Shown one piece after another: positions 26,151 through 37,764 of a stretch of DNA of 64,000 nt (its first letter is position 1; every line of letters starts with the position of its first letter). Location of the stretch: the NCBI RefSeq assembly GCF_020667895.1, contig NZ_JAFMPS010000002.1, positions 475,129 to 539,128 on the forward strand. Direction: 5' to 3'. The stretch comes from Alcanivorax sp. 1008. GTDB taxonomy: Bacteria; Pseudomonadota; Gammaproteobacteria; Pseudomonadales; Alcanivoracaceae. The translations under genes were made by a program, and so were the position numbers. The notes beneath the pieces were generated by a model that had not been told where the DNA came from, ran no database searches, and was given only the letters and a program-made list of their open reading frames with translations.

Positions 26151-28177
26151 GCCGCGATTCCGCTATGACGCAGTAACGGCTCAACGCTGGGCTCCCGGCC
26201 ACGGAAATCAATAAACAGTTCCATCGGTTCCTTGCTGCCGCCACGGGCAAGAATCTTCTCCCGGAAAGAGCGCCCGGTGTCTGGATTGAATACGCCCTCT
26301 TCCTCGAACTTTGACCAGGCATCGGCGGACAGCACCTCTGCCCACTTGTAGCTGTAATAGCCAGCTGCATAACCACCCGCAAATATATGGCTGAAGCTGT
26401 TCTGGAACCGATTGAAAGATGGCGGCTTGATGACCGCCACTTCGTCGCGCACTTCGTCCAATATCTGGGCGATGGTTTTACCGCCGAGGCCGGAGTGGAT
26501 GCGCATATCGAAGATAGAAAATTCCAGTTGGCGCAGCATGCCCATGGCACTTTGGAAATTCTTTGCCGCCAGTAGCTTCTCCAGTTTGTCTTTCGGCAGT
26601 GGCTCACCGGTTTCATAGTGAGCCGACAACATGGCAACACCTTCTTCGGTCCAGCACCAGTTCTCCATAAACTGACTGGGCAGTTCAACGGCATCCCATG
26701 CTACGCCACTAATGCCAGAGACGCCGGACACCTCCTGCTCCGTCAGCATGTGATGCAGGCCATGGCCGAATTCATGGAACAGGGTGACTACCTCATCATG
26801 GGTCAGCAGCCCCGGCTTGCCGCCGGCCGGCGGAGCGAAGTTGCAGGTCAGATAGGCAACCGGCTTCTGCAGGCTGCCATCCCTGAGGCGAACACGACCA
26901 AGGCAGTCATCCATCCAGGCGCCACCACGTTTGCCGGTGCGGGCATACATGTCGAGGTAGAAGCTCGCCATCACCTCACCGCTGGCATCCACGACGTCAT
27001 AGAAGCGCACATCTTCGTGCCATTTGTCGACGCCATCTCGCTGGCGGATATCAATGCCGAAGACTTTTTCAACAATGCCAAACATACCGCTGATCACTCG
27101 TTCCGCGGGGAACCAGGGGCGTAGCTCCTCTTCAGAAATGCTGAAGCGGGCTTCCCGCAGTCGCTCGCTCCAGAAGGTCAGGTCCCAGGGTTGCAGATCG
27201 TCCGCGCCCTGCTCGGCGGCATAGGCTCGTAACTCGGCCAGCTCTTGCTGGGCCTGTGGTTTTGCCTTAACGGCCAGATCATTAAGAAAGCCGATAACCT
27301 CTTCAGTGCTGCGCGCCATCTTGGTTTCCAGCGAGGCTTCGGCATAGCTGGAAAAGCCCAGCAGCTGCGCTTCCTGCTGACGCAACGAAATAATTTCATC
27401 CATGATTGCGCTATTGTCGTACTTGCCCGCGTCCGGCCCGGTATCAGAGGCGCGAGTAACATGGGCGCGATACATCTCTTCGCGCAGTTCCCGGTTAGTG
27501 GAATGGCACATCACCGCGTAATAACTGGGGAAGTCCAGAGTCAGTAACCAGCCGTCCAGATTTTCTTCCCTGGCACGATCCGCGGCACCGGCGCGAGCGA
27601 CATCGGGCAGGCCGTCGAGCAGTGATTCATCGGTAACATGTTTTCGCCAGGATTGGGTGGCATCCAGGACATTGTCAGAGAATCTGGAAGTCAGCTCCGA
27701 AAGCTTTTTCGCAATCTCCATATATTCGGCCTTTTTGTCGGCCGGCAGACTAACCCCCGACAGACGGAAGTCGCGCAATGTATTTTGCAAATCCTTCTTC
27801 TGTGCTTCGTTAAGGGTGCTGTATTCGGCGCTGTCACGTAGTGCCTGATATGCGGCGTAAAGTTTTTCGTTTTGCCCCACTTCTGTGCCGTATTCGCTAA
27901 TCAGCGGCAGACAAGCGTTGTAGGCATCGCGCAGGGCCGGATTTTGCGCCACTCCATTAAGGTGGCCGGCTGGCCCAAAGGCTTTGCCGAGGCGTTCGTC
28001 TTCCTCGTCAAGAGCTGCCACCAGGCCTTTCCAGCTGAAGTCGCCCTGAGCTAATACCTGCTCGATCTTCTTCCGGCCGGCGGCGATCAGTTGCTCAACT
28101 GCGGGCTGAACATGCTCCGGGCGGATTTTTGAAAATGGCGGAAGGCCGGTGTAGTCAATCAGCGGGTTATTCGACAT
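26147..28177 (-). CDS. prlC: Oligopeptidase A (M3 metallopeptidase)
   Basis: A 676-residue thimet-type cytosolic peptidase that degrades signal peptides and short oligopeptides. The zinc-binding HEFGH (in TLFHEFGHGLHHML) lies near residue 467 and the third ligand Glu follows in the next helix. The C-terminal Tyr-rich AAGYYSYKWAEVLSADA region near 610 holds the substrate-binding Tyr residues of M3 enzymes. Length and order with yheV are standard for the prlC locus. The gene is divergent from the gamma carbonic anhydrase gene across 71 bases. Confidence 0.95.
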   Translation of the reverse strand: MSNNPLIDYTGLPPFSKIRPEHVQPAVEQLIAAGRKKIEQVLAQGDFSWKGLVAALDEEDERLGKAFGPAGHLNGVAQNPALRDAYNACLPLISEYGTEVGQNEKLYAAYQALRDSAEYSTLNEAQKKDLQNTLRDFRLSGVSLPADKKAEYMEIAKKLSELTSRFSDNVLDATQSWRKHVTDESLLDGLPDVARAGAADRAREENLDGWLLTLDFPSYYAVMCHSTNRELREEMYRAHVTRASDTGPDAGKYDNSAIMDEIISLRQQEAQLLGFSSYAEASLETKMARSTEEVIGFLNDLAVKAKPQAQQELAELRAYAAEQGADDLQPWDLTFWSERLREARFSISEEELRPWFPAERVISGMFGIVEKVFGIDIRQRDGVDKWHEDVRFYDVVDASGEVMASFYLDMYARTGKRGGAWMDDCLGRVRLRDGSLQKPVAYLTCNFAPPAGGKPGLLTHDEVVTLFHEFGHGLHHMLTEQEVSGVSGISGVAWDAVELPSQFMENWCWTEEGVAMLSAHYETGEPLPKDKLEKLLAAKNFQSAMGMLRQLEFSIFDMRIHSGLGGKTIAQILDEVRDEVAVIKPPSFNRFQNSFSHIFAGGYAAGYYSYKWAEVLSADAWSKFEEEGVFNPDTGRSFREKILARGGSKEPMELFIDFRGREPSVEPLLRHSGIAA

Positions 28178-28248
28178 GGTATCCTCGGTGGCAGTATGGC
28201 GCCGCTCATTGTCGGTGCCGGGTATTCAATAACCGGTGAGTGTATCAG

Positions 28249-28779
28249 ATGGGGATTCGGTCCTTCGAAAACAAGCGGCCTCAAATTGGAGCGGGGACTT
28301 GGGTAGATGAGTCCGCTCAGGTAATTGGTGATGTGGTGCTCGGTATGGACTGCTCGGTATGGCCGTGTGCGGTTATCCGGGGTGACATGCACCAAATCCG
28401 CATCGGTGATCGGGTTAGCATTCAGGACAACGCGGTGCTACATATCACCCATGACTCGACCTTCAATCCCGGCGGTTACCCCCTGTCGATTGGTGATGAC
28501 GTCACCCTCGCTCACCAAGCCATGCTGCATGGCTGCAGCGTAGGAAACCGGGTAATGATTGGCATGCAGGCAATCGTTATGGACGGTGCGGTAATTGAGG
28601 ATGAGGTGATTCTGGCAGCCGGCTCTTTGGTGTCGCCGGGCAAGCGCCTGCAGTCAGGCTTTCTATACCGTGGTCGGCCGGCACAGGCAGTACGCCCGCT
28701 GTCCGACGAGGAGCGACAATTCTTGAGCTATGTGGCGGGTAACTATGTGAAGTTGAAGGACCGTTATTTGGCCGACTAG
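28249..28779 (+). CDS. Gamma-class carbonic anhydrase-like hexapeptide-repeat protein (YrdA/CaiE type)
   Basis: A 176-residue left-handed beta-helix protein built from hexapeptide repeats. Three His residues in the spots expected for the trimeric metal site are seen in DNAVLHITHD (about residues 66-69) and AHQAML HGC (about 87-93). YrdA-like members bind zinc or iron; carbonic anhydrase activity has been shown only for some. ATG 28249 is preferred over the GTG at 28240 because a GGTGAG lies ahead. It is monocistronic, converging on aroE with 24 bases between. Confidence 0.85.
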   Translation: MGIRSFENKRPQIGAGTWVDESAQVIGDVVLGMDCSVWPCAVIRGDMHQIRIGDRVSIQDNAVLHITHDSTFNPGGYPLSIGDDVTLAHQAMLHGCSVGNRVMIGMQAIVMDGAVIEDEVILAAGSLVSPGKRLQSGFLYRGRPAQAVRPLSDEERQFLSYVAGNYVKLKDRYLAD

Positions 28780-28803
28780 AGCTATCCCTGACTATATTTT
28801 CCT

Positions 28804-29603
28804 TCAGCTGCGCATTTGCTCGATGACAGCCTTTGTCTGCGGGCGCCAGCCGTGCCAGACGGAGAATGCCTCAGCAGCTTGCTCCACCAGCATGCCTAGC
28901 CCATCAGCCGTTTGCGCCGCTCCCTGCTGTGCTGCCCAGCGTAGAAACGGGGTGTCCCCATAGATCATATCGTAGCAACGGGTCTGCGGCCCGATAAGGC
29001 CGCCAGGGAGCTCTGGCATAGAGCCGCCCAGGCCCGCGGAAATGGCATTGATAATCAGGTCATAGGGGCCGGCCAGATTGTCCAGACCGCCTCCAAAAAT
29101 GGGCACGCCGTGGCCGGCAAACATCAGTGAAAGCTCACGGGCTTTCTCTGCGGTGCGATTGGCGATGCGAATATGTGCGGGGTGCTCATCAAGTAACGGG
29201 CCGAGCACCCCGCGAACCGCTCCGCCAGCGCCGAGAATGAGAATGCGCTGATGGGCCAATGGCCAGTGCAGGTTGTCACGAATATCAGTCACCATGCCGA
29301 TGCCATCGGTATTGTCACCGCACAGCCGACCGTCTTTCTGCCACAGTGTATTGACGGCGCCCGCGTGGCGAGCGCGGTCACTCAGCTCGTCGCATAGCTC
29401 CCACGCTTGTTCCTTGAACGGCAAAGTGACATTGGCGCCGACACCACCAGTACTAAAAAACTCCTGGACGCTGCCGGCAAAGTCGTTCAGCGGCGCCAGA
29501 ATCAGGCGGAAGTCCATGGGCTGTTCGCGCTGCGCCGCAAAAGCCGTGTGGATCTGCGGAGAGCGCGAATGGTGAACCGGGTTGCCGAACAGCGCGAATA
29601 CCA

Positions 29604-29604
<1 letters not shown>
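28804..29604 (-). CDS. aroE: Shikimate dehydrogenase AroE
   Basis: A 266-residue NADP-dependent enzyme of the shikimate pathway that reduces 3-dehydroshikimate. The N-terminal substrate domain starts with LFGNPVHHSRSP and has GANVTLPFKEQAW near residue 57, containing the catalytic Lys. LGAGGAVRGVLGPL near residue 125 is the nucleotide-binding loop. It abuts hemF (one-base overlap of the hemF stop and aroE start), giving the usual hemF-aroE order. Confidence 0.95.
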
Positions 29605-30509
<905 letters not shown>

Positions 30510-30545
30510 CTATTCAGGCCTCATTGGCGGGCATTTAACTAAACT

Positions 30546-31094
30546 TTATTGGCGCAGAATTGTTCCGCTCTCCAGATCGACGATGGTAGACGGACGCGCG
30601 GCCCGGTCGCATTGACCGGTGACAATAAAGTCCACTTCGCTGCCCAGTTGTCGCGCCACCTGAAAAGCGTTGCGGCATGCCGGTTGGCCGCCATGGTTGG
30701 CGCTGGTGGAAATCAGGGCCGTTCCAGCCAGTCGGCAAAGCTCGCTGGCAATCGGATGCTGGCTAACGCGCACGGCGACTTTAGCATGATCGCCACGGAC
30801 CCAATCCGGGGTAAGTTCGCTACTGTTTACCAGATAGGTGGTCGCCAGAGGCCAGTGCTGCCGAAGCTGCTGCTCCTGCTGTGCCGACAGCTTGATAAAC
30901 GGCAATAGCTGATCAATATCTGAGCCTAGCAGAATCAGTCCCTTGCCTACCGGACGTTGCTTGATCTGCAGCAATCGACGGACTGCCTGCTGGTCTAGCG
31001 GATCACAGCCAAGACCATAAACGGCCTCGGTGGGATAGGCGACCACGCCACCCTGTCGCAATGCGTGGGCAGCTGTATGTAGATGCATCCACAT
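30546..31094 (-). CDS. tsaC: Threonylcarbamoyl-AMP synthase TsaC
   Basis: A 182-residue YrdC-family enzyme that makes threonylcarbamoyl-AMP from threonine, bicarbonate and ATP for the tRNA t6A modification. [15 protein letters not shown] near residue 18, [12 protein letters not shown] near 45 and the STSAN loop near 142 are the family motifs. ATG 31094 is chosen (second ATG at 31088); a longer frame to 31226 would reach into the dprA end. Length fits the short, Sua5-domain-free TsaC class. Confidence 0.92.
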   Translation of the reverse strand: MWMHLHTAAHALRQGGVVAYPTEAVYGLGCDPLDQQAVRRLLQIKQRPVGKGLILLGSDIDQLLPFIKLSAQQEQQLRQHWPLATTYLVNSSELTPDWVRGDHAKVAVRVSQHPIASELCRLAGTALISTSANHGGQPACRNAFQVARQLGSEVDFIVTGQCDRAARPSTIVDLESGTILRQ

Positions 31095-31179
31095 GCCAGC
31101 AATCCTGTGATGGCGGTTTTGTTCCCAGATAGATAGATGGCAAGTGTAGCGTAAAGATGTGCCTGTGACTGACCTTGCC

Positions 31180-32277
31180 TCAGGAAATTTCGTTGCCGGG
31201 GTAACGGCGGCAGTAACCTCCGGCAACGCGCTGGATATGACCGCTGATCTCCAGGCTAGATAGTTTGGATGTCAGGTCCTGAATGGCAATGCCACTGCGC
31301 TGGTGCAGTTGATCAATGCTGTTGGGGCCGGTGATGAAATGTCTTAGTAAGGGGTCGGTGTGGCGGCTATGGCCGCAACCTGAGCGCTCACTGGTGCTTT
31401 CGGCCAGCGAGGTCAGGCTGCTGAATACTGCCTGCACATCATGCAGAGACTCCAGCCAGTTGGCGCCGTCACGCAATAATCGGTGGCAGCCCTTGCTCAA
31501 TGGGTTGTGAATTGAACCGGGAATGGCAAATACTTCCCTGCCCTGTTGCAACGCCAGCCGTGCTGTTATCAAAGAGCCAGAGTGCTCTGCAGCCTCAACC
31601 ACAATGGTGGCCAATGACAGGCCGCTGATTAGCCGATTGCGCTGTGGGAAAAACTCTTTGCGGGGCGCCAGTCCCGGTGGAAACTCAGTTACCAGTGTGC
31701 CGCTGCCGTGGATGATCTGCTCCGCCAGTGGCCGGTTACGTGGTGGGTAGCATGGGCCAGGACCATGACCCAGCACGGCAATTGTGGTGCCTGCTTGTAG
31801 CGCGCCTTCATGGGCAGCGCGATCAATGCCAAGGGCAAGCCCGCTGGTGATGGTGAACCCGGCACCGGCAAGTACTCGGGCAAAACGCCGCGCATTGTCG
31901 AGCCCTTCCGCGGAGGCATGGCGCGCACCCACCATCGCCAGTTGCGGCCTGCCCAGCAGCTGCGCATTGCCGCGCACAAACAGCAGCGCCGGCGCCGCAT
32001 CAATATCGACGAGCAATGGCGGCCACTCTGATGATGCAGCGGTTAATATCTGCCAGCCATCTTGTTCCAGTTGTCCCCGGACCCGTTGTGGCTCGCCGCA
32101 CTTCAGCAGCTTCACCAGCCTTTGTGAGGTTTGTTCACGGATGCGCGCTCGCCGCCGTCGCGCCGGGCTGAGTAAATCGTTGATGTTGGCCGCCGGTTCG
32201 CTTAGCCAGCGAGCCAACTCATTACTGCTGCCTGCGCAGGCCAGACAGGCGCTGAGTACCAAAGTGTCGCGATCCAT
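31180..32277 (-). CDS. dprA: DNA-protecting protein DprA (Smf)
   Basis: A 365-residue single-stranded-DNA and RecA-loading protein needed for natural transformation in competent bacteria. The Rossmann-like core (about 70-285) has MVGARHAS near residue 114, [16 protein letters not shown] near 141 and an [12 protein letters not shown] region near 198, all typical for DprA. A C-terminal winged helix (about 310-365) is present. It lies between a LysM gene upstream and tsaC downstream, as in other gammaproteobacteria. Competence genes are not otherwise visible here. Confidence 0.93.
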   Translation of the reverse strand: MDRDTLVLSACLACAGSSNELARWLSEPAANINDLLSPARRRRARIREQTSQRLVKLLKCGEPQRVRGQLEQDGWQILTAASSEWPPLLVDIDAAPALLFVRGNAQLLGRPQLAMVGARHASAEGLDNARRFARVLAGAGFTITSGLALGIDRAAHEGALQAGTTIAVLGHGPGPCYPPRNRPLAEQIIHGSGTLVTEFPPGLAPRKEFFPQRNRLISGLSLATIVVEAAEHSGSLITARLALQQGREVFAIPGSIHNPLSKGCHRLLRDGANWLESLHDVQAVFSSLTSLAESTSERSGCGHSRHTDPLLRHFITGPNSIDQLHQRSGIAIQDLTSKLSSLEISGHIQRVAGGYCRRYPGNEIS

Positions 32278-32295
32278 GCGAAGTATCCAGACATA

Positions 32296-32327
32296 AAAAA
32301 ACCCGGCGAGGCTATCACCGGGTTTTT
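32296..32327 (-). terminator. Rho-independent terminator after the LysM gene
   Basis: The stem AAAAACCCGG (32296-32305) pairs with CCGGGTTTTT (32318-32327). On the minus strand the hairpin is followed by a T-rich run, placing a terminator between the LysM gene and dprA. It may also work in the other direction. Confidence 0.85.
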
Positions 32328-32348
32328 GCGTAGCAAATAGCCGATTGC

Positions 32349-33458
32349 TTACATATCTGGCAGGCTGCCAGCGGGGTTGGTAGCTATATCATTCATTCGA
32401 ATCGGCAAAGAAGACTGCACGATCAAGCCATAGGATACCTTCTCGAAGACCCGGAAAAGAACCATGGTTCCGGCCTTTGTATCTGGCAGCTGGACCATGC
32501 TTTTGCTCAGTGGATCCTTGACTCGCTCGCCAGATTGATTGACCTCGAGAACGTGACCATCCCGAAGACCGTCGCGACTTCCCTTGTTAACTACCACCAC
32601 ATCGTTGCGGGCAACACTGTGCAGGCGATCGAAGAAGCGAATAATGCGTGCTTCAACCTTGGTATCCGGTGCTGCTGGATAGAAAGTTGACTGCATGCGA
32701 CCTTCGCGGCTGGTGAAGAGGCGGTCCTGTGGACGGATGTCCTCCTGCGAAATAATGACGCGGAAAGTGGCGACATCATCTTTCTGGTCCGTGGTTCGTA
32801 CGGTGCCAATTTTCAGCGCTTCAATACCAAGAATCTCTCTGGTCTCCGGATCTACGTACTGGTAGCCGACGCGGAACACACCATAGGACTGAATCAATTC
32901 CGCCCACTTGTTGACCGGGTCACGGGCGTACACGGTGTCACCGGAGGCGTACACCACACGGCGGTCAGAGCCGGCAATGATATAAGGCGCCTGAGAGGCT
33001 TCCTCTTTGTTGACTACCAAAGCTTCTCGCAAAAAGGTCTGGATGCTGCTCACTGGAATCATCGGGATGGCAGAATCAAGTGGCAGCTCACGTACCTGCG
33101 GCGACAACTTTACCAGCGAACCGTCAGTCATCATTTTGACGGTTTCTTTGCCTGCCGCCGCACCACGCTCAACTTGCAACTGCGGGCGGCCGTCGACGTA
33201 AACCATGCGAATCACGTCACCGGGGTAGATCAGGTGAGGGTTGCCAATTTCTTCATTGACGTGCCACAGCTCTGGCCACTGCCAGGGGCTTTCCAGAAAC
33301 TGACCGGAAATATCCCAAAGAGTATCTCCCTGCTTGACGTAGTACACTTCCGGGTGCCCGTTTTTCAGGGTGACATTCGCCGAAGCCTGAAGGGCACCGA
33401 GACCGGCAACCGTCACCAGCAGTCCGGCGGACAGGGTGCGCAGGAGCGATTTCATCAT
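32349..33458 (-). CDS. LysM domain-containing secreted protein
   Basis: A 369-residue exported protein. The signal peptide (about 1-27, ending ASA) is followed by one LysM domain (about 37-90) with YYVKQGDTLWDIS and NPHLIYPGDVIRM, which binds peptidoglycan. The remaining 270 residues have no catalytic motif I can see but resemble the conserved protein next to dprA/def in pseudomonads. It diverges from def across 160 bases and has its own terminator. Role in the cell envelope is inferred. Confidence 0.88.
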   Translation of the reverse strand: MMKSLLRTLSAGLLVTVAGLGALQASANVTLKNGHPEVYYVKQGDTLWDISGQFLESPWQWPELWHVNEEIGNPHLIYPGDVIRMVYVDGRPQLQVERGAAAGKETVKMMTDGSLVKLSPQVRELPLDSAIPMIPVSSIQTFLREALVVNKEEASQAPYIIAGSDRRVVYASGDTVYARDPVNKWAELIQSYGVFRVGYQYVDPETREILGIEALKIGTVRTTDQKDDVATFRVIISQEDIRPQDRLFTSREGRMQSTFYPAAPDTKVEARIIRFFDRLHSVARNDVVVVNKGSRDGLRDGHVLEVNQSGERVKDPLSKSMVQLPDTKAGTMVLFRVFEKVSYGLIVQSSLPIRMNDIATNPAGSLPDM

Positions 33459-33618
33459 TACCGGATTCCTTTTATCATTATTGGCGTGGTCCCAAGTTGC
33501 CTCTCCCGGGGGTGCTGAGCAAGCCCGATTCAGGCGGTATTTGGAACCGATATTAGCAACGTGATCATAGCGTTAGCAACCATATTTAGAGTGTTGTCGC
33601 AACTTCAGGGCCGGACCT

Positions 33619-34122
33619 ATGGCATTACTTGAGATTCTTGAATTTCCGGATCCCCGCCTGCGTACCGTAGCAAAGCCGGTTCAGCAGGTGGATGACGGAC
33701 TGCGCAAATTGATCGACGACATGTTTGAAACCATGTACGCAGCTCCTGGTATCGGTCTGGCGGCCACTCAGGTGAATGTCCATAAGCGACTGTTAGTGCT
33801 GGATGTTTCCGAGGACGGTGATCAGCCCATGGTGTTTATCAACCCGCAGATCACACCGATCGGTTCCGATACCAAGCCCTATGAGGAGGGCTGCTTATCG
33901 GTGCCCGGCTTCCACGAACAGGTGGTGCGGCCGGATCGCATCCTGGTGCGGGCGCTAGACCGACATGGTGAGCAGTTCGAGATGGAGGCTGACGGCCTGT
34001 TGGCAGTCTGTCTGCAGCATGAAATCGACCATCTGGATGGCAAGCTTTTCGTTGATCACGTGTCCCGGTTGAAGCGTGAGCGCATCCGGAAAAAGCTGGA
34101 AAAGGTCCAGCGTCACGCCTGA
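33619..34122 (+). CDS. def: Peptide deformylase Def
   Basis: A 167-residue iron/zinc enzyme that removes the formyl group from nascent proteins. The three family motifs are visible: GIGLAATQV near residue 43, EGCLSVPG near 88 with the Cys ligand, and QHEIDHLDG near 131 with HExxH. It starts the def-fmt-rsmB-trkA-trkH rightward cluster. A direct repeat of TTAGCAAC lies upstream (33553-33560 and 33573-33580). Confidence 0.96.
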   Translation: MALLEILEFPDPRLRTVAKPVQQVDDGLRKLIDDMFETMYAAPGIGLAATQVNVHKRLLVLDVSEDGDQPMVFINPQITPIGSDTKPYEEGCLSVPGFHEQVVRPDRILVRALDRHGEQFEMEADGLLAVCLQHEIDHLDGKLFVDHVSRLKRERIRKKLEKVQRHA

Positions 34123-34158
34123 TTCCCTGTTTTCTGGCTCCTTCACGAGGTCTGTCCG

Positions 34159-35085
34159 TTGCGCATTGTGTTTGCCGGCACGCCGGAATTTGCTGCTGAA
34201 AGTCTGGCGGCACTGCTTGCTTCTTCCCATCAGGTGATTGCTGTGCTGACCCAGCCAGATCGCCCCGCCGGGCGCGGTCGGGCGCTACAGCCCAGCCCGG
34301 TCAAGGCGCTTGCCCTGGAGCATGGCATCCCGGTTCTTCAGCCGGAAAACCTGAAGGGTAAGGCGGTCTGCGATGAGCTGGCCACCTTGGCTGCGGATGT
34401 CATGGTGGTGGTGGCCTACGGGCTGATTATTCCCCGTCATGTACTTTCCCTGCCACGGCTCGGTTGCATTAACGTGCATGGCTCTCTGCTGCCGCGCTGG
34501 CGCGGCGCCGCGCCAATTCAGCGTGCCATCGCTGCGGGTGATGATGAAACCGGGGTGGGCATTATGCAGATGGAGGCCGGTCTGGATACTGGCCCGGTAT
34601 TGCTTGAGGCGCGCACAGCTATTAGCCCTGACGATACCGGAGGCAGTCTTCATGACCGCCTTGCCGAGTTGGGGGCCAAAGCGCTGGTGCAAGCACTTGC
34701 TGACCTTGAGAGCCTTCAAAATAAAGCCTCGCCCCAGCCACAGGAAGGTGTTACCTACGCCCACAAGCTGACCAAGGAAGAGGCTCAGCTGGACTGGGCC
34801 AAGCCAGCCGGCCAGCTAGCCCGTGAGGTTCGCGCGTTTAACCCCTGGCCAGTTAGTTGGGTGCCTCGTCCGGAAGGCCCAATGCGGGTCTTGGCGGCAA
34901 CGGCTGCTGGCGGCGCCGGCCAGCCTGGTCAGGTGTTGTCGGTATCCCCGGCGGGCATTGAAGTGGCCTGCGGTGAAGGTAGCCTGCGGCTGACACGGAT
35001 TCAGCTGCCGGGTAAAAAGCCCCTGCCGGTGGCGGACCTGCTGCGTGGTCATGCCGATCTCTTCTACACCGGGCAGGAGCTCTGA
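34159..35085 (+). CDS. fmt: Methionyl-tRNA formyltransferase Fmt
   Basis: A 308-residue enzyme that formylates initiator Met-tRNA using 10-formyl-[19 protein letters not shown] at the N-terminus and [18 protein letters not shown] near residue 109 are the catalytic-domain signatures; the C-terminal OB-like domain begins near 205. The start codon is TTG at 34159, which gives the conserved N-terminus. It overlaps rsmB by one base (TGATG), consistent with coupling. Confidence 0.95.
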   Translation: MRIVFAGTPEFAAESLAALLASSHQVIAVLTQPDRPAGRGRALQPSPVKALALEHGIPVLQPENLKGKAVCDELATLAADVMVVVAYGLIIPRHVLSLPRLGCINVHGSLLPRWRGAAPIQRAIAAGDDETGVGIMQMEAGLDTGPVLLEARTAISPDDTGGSLHDRLAELGAKALVQALADLESLQNKASPQPQEGVTYAHKLTKEEAQLDWAKPAGQLAREVRAFNPWPVSWVPRPEGPMRVLAATAAGGAGQPGQVLSVSPAGIEVACGEGSLRLTRIQLPGKKPLPVADLLRGHADLFYTGQEL

Positions 35086-36374
35086 TGGCTGACAATGTGC
35101 GTGTGCTGGCGGTGCGCGGCCTGCTTAAGATCCTGCCGGCGGAGGGTGGCGGTAAAAGCCTGCGCGAAGTGCTTGCCGACCAGCCGGTGCTATTGGCGGC
35201 AGAGCGGGGGCTGCTGGCGGACCTGATGTTTGGTGTTTGTCGCCACCAGCGGCTGCTCGATCACTGGCTCAATGAGCAGATGGACAAGCCCTTGAAAAGC
35301 TCCGCCAAGTCGGTACGTCTGGCGTTGCTGTGTGGCATCTATGAGCTGTGGTTCAGCGAGCGGCCGCAGCACGCGGTGGTCAATGCCTGGCCCGATGTCT
35401 GCCGGGCTCTAAATGCTCCCTGGGCCGCCGGTTTGTGCAATGCGCTAATGCGCAAAGCCAGCCGAAGCAGTGCGGCGGAAGTGGGCCGTCACCTTGATAT
35501 TCCAGTGCGCTGTTCCTTGCCAGACTGGCTTTGGCAGCGACTTGATCAGGCCTGGCCAGAGCAGGCCAATGACATCGCCGAAGCTGCTTTGCTTGCCCCT
35601 CCTTTTACCATGCGTTTGAGCGATCCATCTGCCGAAGCGGCATTGGTCGAAGATGGTTTCCAAGTACGCCGTGGCTCTCTGGCCCCTCAGGCGGCCTATC
35701 TTTCGCCGGCGCGGCCGGTACAGCAGGTGCCCGGCTTTAAAGAGGGGCTACTGTCGGTACAAGACGAAGCGGCCCAGTTGCCGGCCCTGTTAATAGAGGC
35801 TCCCAAGGGCGGCCGTATTCTGGATGCCTGCGCTGCGCCAGGAGGCAAAACCGGGCAGCTGGCGGAGTATTTCCCGGATGCTGAGCTGATCGCACTGGAT
35901 ATTGATGGCAGCCGTTTACAACGGGTTCGTGACAACCTGAACCGGCTGCATCGCTCGGCAATTTTGCTTACGGGTGATGCGGGCAAGCCGGACAGCTGGT
36001 GGGATGGCCAGCCGTTTGATGCGGTATTGCTGGATGCGCCCTGTTCCGCCACCGGCATCCTGCGTCGCCAGCCAGACTTGAAATGGCACCGTCGCGATAG
36101 CGATATCGACAGCCTGTGTGGTTTACAGGCCCGCATACTGGATGCAATATGGCCGCTTGTCAGGCCGGGTGGCGTGCTGGTTTATGCCACCTGTTCGATA
36201 CTTCCGGAAGAAAACGCCGGGCAGGTGCAAGCCTTCCTGGCAAGGCACGGGGATGCCCGCGAAGATACGCCCGTTGAGGCCCGTTCGGTTATCACTGCAC
36301 ACGGCTGCCAGTTGCTGCCTGTGGCGGATGGCCCTGACGGTTTCTTTTATGCCCGTATGCGCAAAACGGACTGA
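35085..36374 (+). CDS. rsmB: 16S rRNA (cytosine-967-C5)-methyltransferase RsmB
   Basis: A 429-residue NOL1/NOP2/Sun-family methyltransferase. The N-terminal NusB-like RNA-binding domain (about 1-140) precedes the SAM domain, which has ILDACAAPGGKTGQLAEYF near residue 248. The catalytic DAPCSATG near 316 and the second Cys in YATCSILPEEN near 368 are both present. It sits between fmt and trkA as in most gammaproteobacteria. Confidence 0.95.
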   Translation: MADNVRVLAVRGLLKILPAEGGGKSLREVLADQPVLLAAERGLLADLMFGVCRHQRLLDHWLNEQMDKPLKSSAKSVRLALLCGIYELWFSERPQHAVVNAWPDVCRALNAPWAAGLCNALMRKASRSSAAEVGRHLDIPVRCSLPDWLWQRLDQAWPEQANDIAEAALLAPPFTMRLSDPSAEAALVEDGFQVRRGSLAPQAAYLSPARPVQQVPGFKEGLLSVQDEAAQLPALLIEAPKGGRILDACAAPGGKTGQLAEYFPDAELIALDIDGSRLQRVRDNLNRLHRSAILLTGDAGKPDSWWDGQPFDAVLLDAPCSATGILRRQPDLKWHRRDSDIDSLCGLQARILDAIWPLVRPGGVLVYATCSILPEENAGQVQAFLARHGDAREDTPVEARSVITAHGCQLLPVADGPDGFFYARMRKTD

Positions 36375-36389
36375 CAGGGAAACTCCGGC

Positions 36390-37763
36390 ATGAAGATCAT
36401 TATTCTTGGTGCCGGACAGGTTGGCGGTACCCTCGCCGAAAACCTCGCCGGCGAACAAAATGACATTACCGTGGTGGACACCGATGGCGCACGTCTGGCG
36501 GAGCTCGCCGAGCGCCTGGATATCGGTACTGTCACTGGCCGTGGTTCCTACCCTGCCATTCTCCGACAGGCCGGCGCTGAAGACGCAGACATGCTTATTG
36601 CGGTGACCAACAGCGACGAAGTCAACATGGTCGCCTGTCAGGTTGCTTATTCATTATTTCGCACCCCTACCAAGATTGCCCGGATACGTGCTGCGGCCTA
36701 TTCGCAGAAAGAAAAACTGTTCGGCAACGATGCCCTGCCCATCGATGTGATCATCAGTCCGGAGCAGGTGGTCACCGATTACATCAAGCGTCTTATTGAA
36801 CACCCGGGTGCTTTGCAGGTGGTCAATTTCGCCGGCGGCCGGGTCCAGTTGGTGGCGGTGCGTGCCTATCATGGCGGCCCGCTGGTGGGTAATGCCATTC
36901 GCCAGCTGCGCAAGCACATGCCTAATGTGGATACCCGCGTGGCGGCAATTTTCCGTCACAATCGTGCGCTGCTGCCTGAAGGCAATACCGTTATCGAAGC
37001 AGATGATGAAGTGTTTTTCATTGCCGCCCGTAATGATATTCGTGCAGTAATGAGCGAGCTGCGCCGGCTGGAACATAACTACAAGCGAGTAGTTATTGCC
37101 GGAGGCGGCAATATTGGCTTCCGTTTGGCGAAAAGCATTGAGACTCGCTACAACGTCAAAATCATCGAGCGTAATGAAGATCGCTGTCAGGTTTTGTCTG
37201 AGCAGTTGCATCACACCGTCGTTATGCATGGCACTGGTACTGACCGGGATCGTCTGATCAAGGCAAATATTGAAAGTGCCGATGTTTTCTGTGCCCTGAC
37301 CAACGATGACGAGGCAAACATCATGGCATCGCTATTGGCCAAACGCCTTGGCGCGCGCAAGGTGATGACGCTGATTAGTAATCCCGCCTATGTGGATCTG
37401 GTGCAGGGGCGTGATATCGACATTGCCATCTCTCCGCAGCAGGCCACCATCGGTAGTCTGCTCACCCATGTTCGTCGTGGGGATATCGTCAACGTCTACT
37501 CTTTGCGTCGTGGTGCTGCTGAGGCCATCGAAGCGGTGGCTCACGGCGATGCTCGTAGCTCCAAGGTAGTGGGTAAGCGCATCGAGGATATTGATCTGCC
37601 GGAAGGCACTAATATCGGCGCCATTGTTCGTCAGGAAAAGGTGCTGATCGCCCACGACCACATTGTTATTGAGGCTGATGACCACGTCATTCTGTTCGTG
37701 ATGGACCGCCGCCGCATCCGCGACGTCGAGAAACTGTTCCAGGTCGGGTTTACCTTCTTCTGA
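36390..37763 (+). CDS. trkA: Trk potassium uptake regulatory subunit TrkA
   Basis: A 457-residue peripheral membrane protein with two RCK (TrkA-N plus TrkA-C) halves. The first NAD-binding motif is [14 protein letters not shown] near residue 7 and the second [14 protein letters not shown] near 239. NAD(H) and nucleotides gate the TrkH channel in the known system. Its stop is followed after one base by the trkH start, forming a clear trkA-trkH unit. Confidence 0.96.
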   Translation: MKIIILGAGQVGGTLAENLAGEQNDITVVDTDGARLAELAERLDIGTVTGRGSYPAILRQAGAEDADMLIAVTNSDEVNMVACQVAYSLFRTPTKIARIRAAAYSQKEKLFGNDALPIDVIISPEQVVTDYIKRLIEHPGALQVVNFAGGRVQLVAVRAYHGGPLVGNAIRQLRKHMPNVDTRVAAIFRHNRALLPEGNTVIEADDEVFFIAARNDIRAVMSELRRLEHNYKRVVIAGGGNIGFRLAKSIETRYNVKIIERNEDRCQVLSEQLHHTVVMHGTGTDRDRLIKANIESADVFCALTNDDEANIMASLLAKRLGARKVMTLISNPAYVDLVQGRDIDIAISPQQATIGSLLTHVRRGDIVNVYSLRRGAAEAIEAVAHGDARSSKVVGKRIEDIDLPEGTNIGAIVRQEKVLIAHDHIVIEADDHVILFVMDRRRIRDVEKLFQVGFTFF

Positions 37764-37764
37764 T

